From contig WGMW01000009.1 in NCBI GenBank assembly GCA_016124845.1, forward strand, positions 62,001-126,000: a DNA stretch of 64,000 nucleotides, read 5' to 3'. The notes beneath the pieces were generated by a model. That model was given only the letters and a program-made list of their open reading frames with translations, was not told the DNA's origin and did not search any database. This document shows positions 61,052 to 64,000 of this stretch, one piece after another (the stretch's first letter is position 1; each line of letters begins with the position of its first letter). This stretch comes from Flavobacteriales bacterium. GTDB lineage: Bacteria; Bacteroidota; Bacteroidia; UBA10329. A program made the translations under genes and the position numbers.

Positions 61052-61597
61052 ATGAGAGATAAAAAGTGGAACACCCCAGTGCAGACTGAGCAGGAAATGT
61101 TCAACAGTTTGCTCGAATTGAGAAAGCAGATTCTTGAGGAAAGTGTGTCTGATGTTCAGAGCACGCGTCACCGCCAGGAGAGCGTAGCTGTTTGGAATGA
61201 CATCGAGTTCATTAACGATTCGAAAGCCACCAATGTGGATCTGACGTGGTATTCGTTGGAGCGTTTGCAAGGAACAGCTGTTTGGATTGTGGGCGGACTG
61301 CAACCCGGACAGGATTACAGCATGCTGAAAGAGCTGGTTTCAGATAAGGTGCGTGCCATTGTTTGTCTGGGGCGTGAGAACGGAAACGTCTTCAAAACCT
61401 TCCTCACAGATGCGGAAGTGATTGTTGGGGCAAGCACAGCCGATGAGGCCGTGAAAGCTGCCGCAACCTTGGCTCGTCCAGGCGATAAGATCATTCTTTC
61501 ACCAGCCTGTTCAAGCCACGATCTATTTGACAGCTACGAAGACCGCGGAAATCAATTCACGAAAGCGGTTCAAAAATTCATTGACTCCAAGAAGTAA
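61052..61597 (+). CDS. Free-standing MurD C-terminal-domain protein
   Basis: A 181-residue protein that aligns without gaps to the C-terminal domain of the preceding MurD from LLELRK onward; I count about 82 identities over about 157 positions. It keeps the D-glutamate-site motifs FINDSKATN and LSPACSSHDLFDSYEDRG. It has no UDP-binding domain, P-loop or central ATPase motifs, so it cannot be a ligase by itself. ATG 61052 follows murD by 20 bases with an AAGGAAA ribosome site, and ftsW begins 3 bases after its stop. The frame is intact with normal codon use, which argues against simple debris. Possible roles are regulation of MurD, glutamate sensing, or a partner-binding scaffold; none is shown. 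Confidence 0.85.
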   Translation: MRDKKWNTPVQTEQEMFNSLLELRKQILEESVSDVQSTRHRQESVAVWNDIEFINDSKATNVDLTWYSLERLQGTAVWIVGGLQPGQDYSMLKELVSDKVRAIVCLGRENGNVFKTFLTDAEVIVGASTADEAVKAAATLARPGDKIILSPACSSHDLFDSYEDRGNQFTKAVQKFIDSKK

Positions 61598-61600
61598 GAA

Positions 61601-62821
61601 ATGGGCTCGCTGATGCGGAAATATCTTCAGGGCGACATGGTCATTTGGGCCGTGGTGTTCCTGCTGTCCCTTATTTCCGTGTTGGCCGTGTACAGCGCCA
61701 CCAACAATTTGGCGCACATCGAAAAGGCCGGAAACACCGAATTCTACCTTTTCAAACACTTCCTCATCATCGCACTCGGCTGGGGAATCATCTACTTCGT
61801 ACACAAGATTCCGTACAACTATTTCTCGCGCATTGCGCAGATATTCCTTTGGATCTCCATACCGCTGTTGGCCGTGACATTGGTTGCGGGAACATCTGTG
61901 AACTCAGCTTCGCGCTGGCTCACACTTCCCGTCATCAACATCACATTCCAAACCTCCGACCTTGCTAAACTGGCGTTGATCGCCTACTTGGCGCGACTCC
62001 TTTCAAGAAGACAGGAAGTTTTGGACGATTTCACGGAAGGCTTCCTTCAGATCGTGTGGCCAGTACTGATCATCTGTGCATTGATTCTTCCAGCGAACTT
62101 CTCTACTGCGGCCGTGCTATTTGCTACATCATTGATCCTCATGTTCATCGGCCGCGTTAAGATCAAGTACTTGGCCGGACTCGTTGGCTCCATCATCATA
62201 TCAGGCGCATTCGTATTCCTGCTTTCCTACGCACTTCCGATTGAGAAAGTGCTACCACGTTTCGGAACGTGGAAAGCGCGTGTGGAAACCTTCATGAGCA
62301 AGGAGGAAACACAGGAAATGGCCGATGCCAATTACCAGACCGAGCAAGCCAAAATTGCCATCGCCACAGGCGGAATCACAGGTGTTGGACCTGGAAACAG
62401 CGTTCAGCGGAACAGACTTCCGAGTGCGTACGCGGATTTCATCTACGCTATCATTATTGAGGAATGGGGCTTCATTGGCGGCATGTCCATTCTGTTCCTG
62501 TATCTGATTCTACTGTTCCGCGGATTGCGAATCGTACATAAGGGAACAACCGTATTCGGAACGCTGCTTGCGTTCGGCTGCACGTTCAGCCTCATCTTCC
62601 AGGCGTTCATCAACATGGCGGTGGCCGTAAATCTGTTCCCCGTAACTGGACAACCATTGCCGCTTCTGAGTATGGGCGGAACTTCCATTTGGTTCACCTC
62701 CATTTCCATTGGAATGATCTTAAGTGTAAGTCGCGCATTAGCCCCCTCATCCCCCAAAGGGGGAAGTGTCACAGAGATTTCCGACAACAGTTTCACCGAA
62801 GCTCAACTTGTCAATGGATAA
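61601..62821 (+). CDS. ftsW: Lipid II glycosyltransferase FtsW
   Basis: A 406-residue SEDS protein with about ten membrane helices, which polymerises septal glycan with FtsI. Motifs: FLLSLISVLAVYSATNNLAH, HFLIIALGWGIIYFVHKIPY, INITFQTSDLAKLALIAYLA, GPGNSVQRNRLPSAYADFIY with AIIIEEWGFIGG, and NLFPVTGQPLPLLSMGGTSIW. The C-terminal tail is odd: A-P-S-S-P-K-G-G-S is encoded by a GC-rich palindrome, and the last codons overlap murG by 8 bases. Confidence 0.96.
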   Translation: MGSLMRKYLQGDMVIWAVVFLLSLISVLAVYSATNNLAHIEKAGNTEFYLFKHFLIIALGWGIIYFVHKIPYNYFSRIAQIFLWISIPLLAVTLVAGTSVNSASRWLTLPVINITFQTSDLAKLALIAYLARLLSRRQEVLDDFTEGFLQIVWPVLIICALILPANFSTAAVLFATSLILMFIGRVKIKYLAGLVGSIIISGAFVFLLSYALPIEKVLPRFGTWKARVETFMSKEETQEMADANYQTEQAKIAIATGGITGVGPGNSVQRNRLPSAYADFIYAIIIEEWGFIGGMSILFLYLILLFRGLRIVHKGTTVFGTLLAFGCTFSLIFQAFINMAVAVNLFPVTGQPLPLLSMGGTSIWFTSISIGMILSVSRALAPSSPKGGSVTEISDNSFTEAQLVNG

Positions 62822-62873
62822 TCGCAAAAACATACAGTTTGCTCCAATCCCCCCTTTGGGGGGCGGGGGGGCT
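62740..62873. repeat. Inverted pair of CCCCCAAAGGGGG palindromes across the ftsW-murG junction
   Basis: The left copy (62740-62767) contains TCCCCCAAAGGGGGA at 62750-62764. The right copy (62846-62873) contains CCCCCCTTTGGGGGG at 62849-62863. Each is flanked by AGCCCCC-type sequence in opposite orientation, so the two form the ends of one inverted-repeat element with about 78 bases between them. It is translated in both ftsW and murG. Confidence 0.85.
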
Positions 62874-63971
62874 GTCCGCGTGATCATATCAGGTGGAGGA
62901 ACGGGCGGACACATCTTCCCTGCCATTGCCATTGCCAATGCGTTGAAGAAACTGCAATCAGATGTGGAGATTCTTTTCGTGGGTGCTTTGGGTAAGATGG
63001 AAATGGAAAAAGTTCCAGCCGCGGGATACAAAATTGTCGGGCTGAACATTTCGGGGCTCAACCGCAGCAACATGCTCAAGAATTTGGCCTTCCCATTCAA
63101 GTTGATCGGAAGCCTATTGAAGTCATTGAAGATCATCAAGGAATTCAAACCGAACGTGGTTGTGGGTGTCGGTGGTTTCGCCAGCGGACCAGTGATGTAT
63201 GCTGCAAGCAGCGTTCGAATTCCAACGGTAATTCAAGAGCAGAATTCCTATGCAGGAATCACCAACAAATTGCTTGGTAAGAAGGCAAAGAAGGTGTGCG
63301 TGGCCTACGATGGCATGGACAAATTCTTCCCGGCAAAAAGTCTCATCCGAACGGGAAACCCTGTTCGTCAGGATATTCTGAATCTGGACGGAAAACGCGA
63401 GGAAGGACAGAAGACCTTCAACCTCGACCCAACCAAGAAAACGCTGCTAGTGATCGGTGGAAGTTTGGGCGCGCGCTCCATCAACTTGGCTGTGAAAGCA
63501 CACATCGAAGACTTCATAAAAGCCGATGTACAAGTGGTTTGGCAAACAGGCAAACTCTTCATCGAGGAAGCGAAAAAAGCGGTGGCAGATGCCAACGCCA
63601 CCAACTTCTTCGTATCAGATTTCATCTACTCCATGGATCAAGCGTACGCGGTGGCCGATGTCGTGCTGTCGCGCGCGGGTGCCAGTTCCATTTCAGAACT
63701 GTGTATCGTGGGAAAACCATCGGTGTTGGTTCCATTCCCATTTGCAGCAGAAGACCATCAGACTAAGAATGCACAAGCGTTGGTGGATGTAGATGCAGCC
63801 ATTCTTGTCCCAGATGCAGAAGCTGGCGCAAGAGCGTGCGAAGAAGCATTGAAACTATTGTCCGATGAAGCCACTCAAACACGCTTCATAACCAACATAA
63901 AGAAACTGGCACTTCCGAATGCAGATGAGGAAATCGCCAAAGAGATCTTGAAACTGGCAAAGGCCGCATGA
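62814..63971 (+). CDS. murG: UDP-GlcNAc:lipid I GlcNAc transferase MurG
   Basis: A 385-residue GT28 enzyme converting lipid I to lipid II at the inner face of the membrane. ISGGGTGGHIFPAIAIANAL is the first G loop, VGVGGFASGPVMYAA the second, and GGSLGARSINLAV and LSRAGASSISELCIVGKPSV the donor-binding motifs. ATG 62814 places about 20 extra residues (including FAPIPPLGGGGAVR, from a captured palindrome) before the usual start of the family. GTG 62879 or ATC-initial starts near the G loop are not better placed, but a downstream start cannot be excluded. Confidence 0.93.
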   Translation: MDNRKNIQFAPIPPLGGGGAVRVIISGGGTGGHIFPAIAIANALKKLQSDVEILFVGALGKMEMEKVPAAGYKIVGLNISGLNRSNMLKNLAFPFKLIGSLLKSLKIIKEFKPNVVVGVGGFASGPVMYAASSVRIPTVIQEQNSYAGITNKLLGKKAKKVCVAYDGMDKFFPAKSLIRTGNPVRQDILNLDGKREEGQKTFNLDPTKKTLLVIGGSLGARSINLAVKAHIEDFIKADVQVVWQTGKLFIEEAKKAVADANATNFFVSDFIYSMDQAYAVADVVLSRAGASSISELCIVGKPSVLVPFPFAAEDHQTKNAQALVDVDAAILVPDAEAGARACEEALKLLSDEATQTRFITNIKKLALPNADEEIAKEILKLAKAA

Positions 63972-64000
63972 GACCGGAACAGAACATATCGGTTTTAGAG
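63968..64000 (+). CDS. Start of the next dcw gene, probably murC (partial)
   Basis: ATG 63968 overlaps the murG stop by 4 bases (ATGA) and opens MRPEQNISVLE to the window edge. murC is the usual next gene in Bacteroidota dcw clusters. Eleven codons are too few to confirm this from sequence. Confidence 0.5.
   Translation, partial: MRPEQNISVLE

Noticed and set aside
1-64000. tRNA, rRNA, CRISPR or transposase genes
   Set aside because: I looked along the intergenic regions and the coding frames and found none; the mobile-looking items are only palindromes and the 161-bp repeat.

Overview
The window is from a Bacteroidota chromosome, most like a marine or aquatic member of the Flavobacteriales. 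The evidence is the type IX secretion (T9SS) sorting domains, gldB and gldC, PorP/SprF-like and PorT-like outer-membrane proteins, SusE/SusF-like starch genes, an mraZ-to-murC cell-wall cluster in the Bacteroidota order, and many start codons preceded by the Bacteroidota -7 promoter box TAnnTTTG. Base composition is near 48-50% GC in most genes. It is clearly lower in the restriction-modification block (about 16.6-18.8 kb) and in a patch near 39-40.6 kb. I see no rRNA, tRNA, CRISPR array or transposase gene.

Layout. 0-4.4 kb: a minus-strand starch operon with two T9SS-exported proteins and a GH13 alpha-amylase that runs off the left edge; all three share one extracellular module. 4.4-9 kb: an S9 prolyl-oligopeptidase-like gene between two 161-bp direct repeats that carry the promoter and 5' end of a methyltransferase gene, then a second methyltransferase. 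9-16.5 kb: PorP-like/OmpA envelope protein, a lipoprotein, a membrane-anchored beta-propeller protein and a LolD-type ATPase. 16.6-18.8 kb: a compact type II restriction-modification system with an AvaI/BsoBI-like nuclease and a two-subunit AquI-like cytosine-5 methyltransferase. 18.8-25.3 kb: T9SS BNR-repeat protein, alpha/beta hydrolase, rnhB, kynU. 25.3-32 kb: two poly-serine lipoproteins, an ICMT-like membrane protein, and a four-gene operon of exported proteins. 32-45 kb: response regulator and 7TMR-DISM histidine kinase, a DUF4139 protein, hemL, a dihaem cytochrome, a PhyH-like oxygenase, mrp and a NifU-like Fe-S gene, and korAB. 45-51.5 kb: nadE, an outer-membrane barrel protein, gldB, gldC and a T9SS type B protein. 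51.5-64 kb: engB with a hydrolase, divergent from the dcw cluster mraZ-rsmH-ftsL-ftsI-murE-mraY-murD-[orphan MurD C-domain]-ftsW-murG-murC.

How the genes work together. The dcw genes are nearly all overlapped or spaced by a few bases, so they form one transcription unit. It starts from a TAnnTTTG promoter followed by three 10-bp-spaced GTGGTA repeats, the expected MraZ operator. The cluster makes and polymerises lipid II with mDAP-type peptides and builds the septum. The starch genes feed extracellular glucan degradation. mrp and the NifU-like gene sit just before the Fe-S enzyme korAB.

The most unusual items are: an intact gene for a free-standing MurD C-terminal (D-glutamate-binding) domain between murD and ftsW; GC-rich REP-like palindromes captured inside the coding ends of ftsW and murG; the split AquI-like methyltransferase with a 12-bp repeat exactly at the split; the 161-bp repeat around the peptidase gene; and carbohydrate- or TonB-type modules inserted inside other domains.
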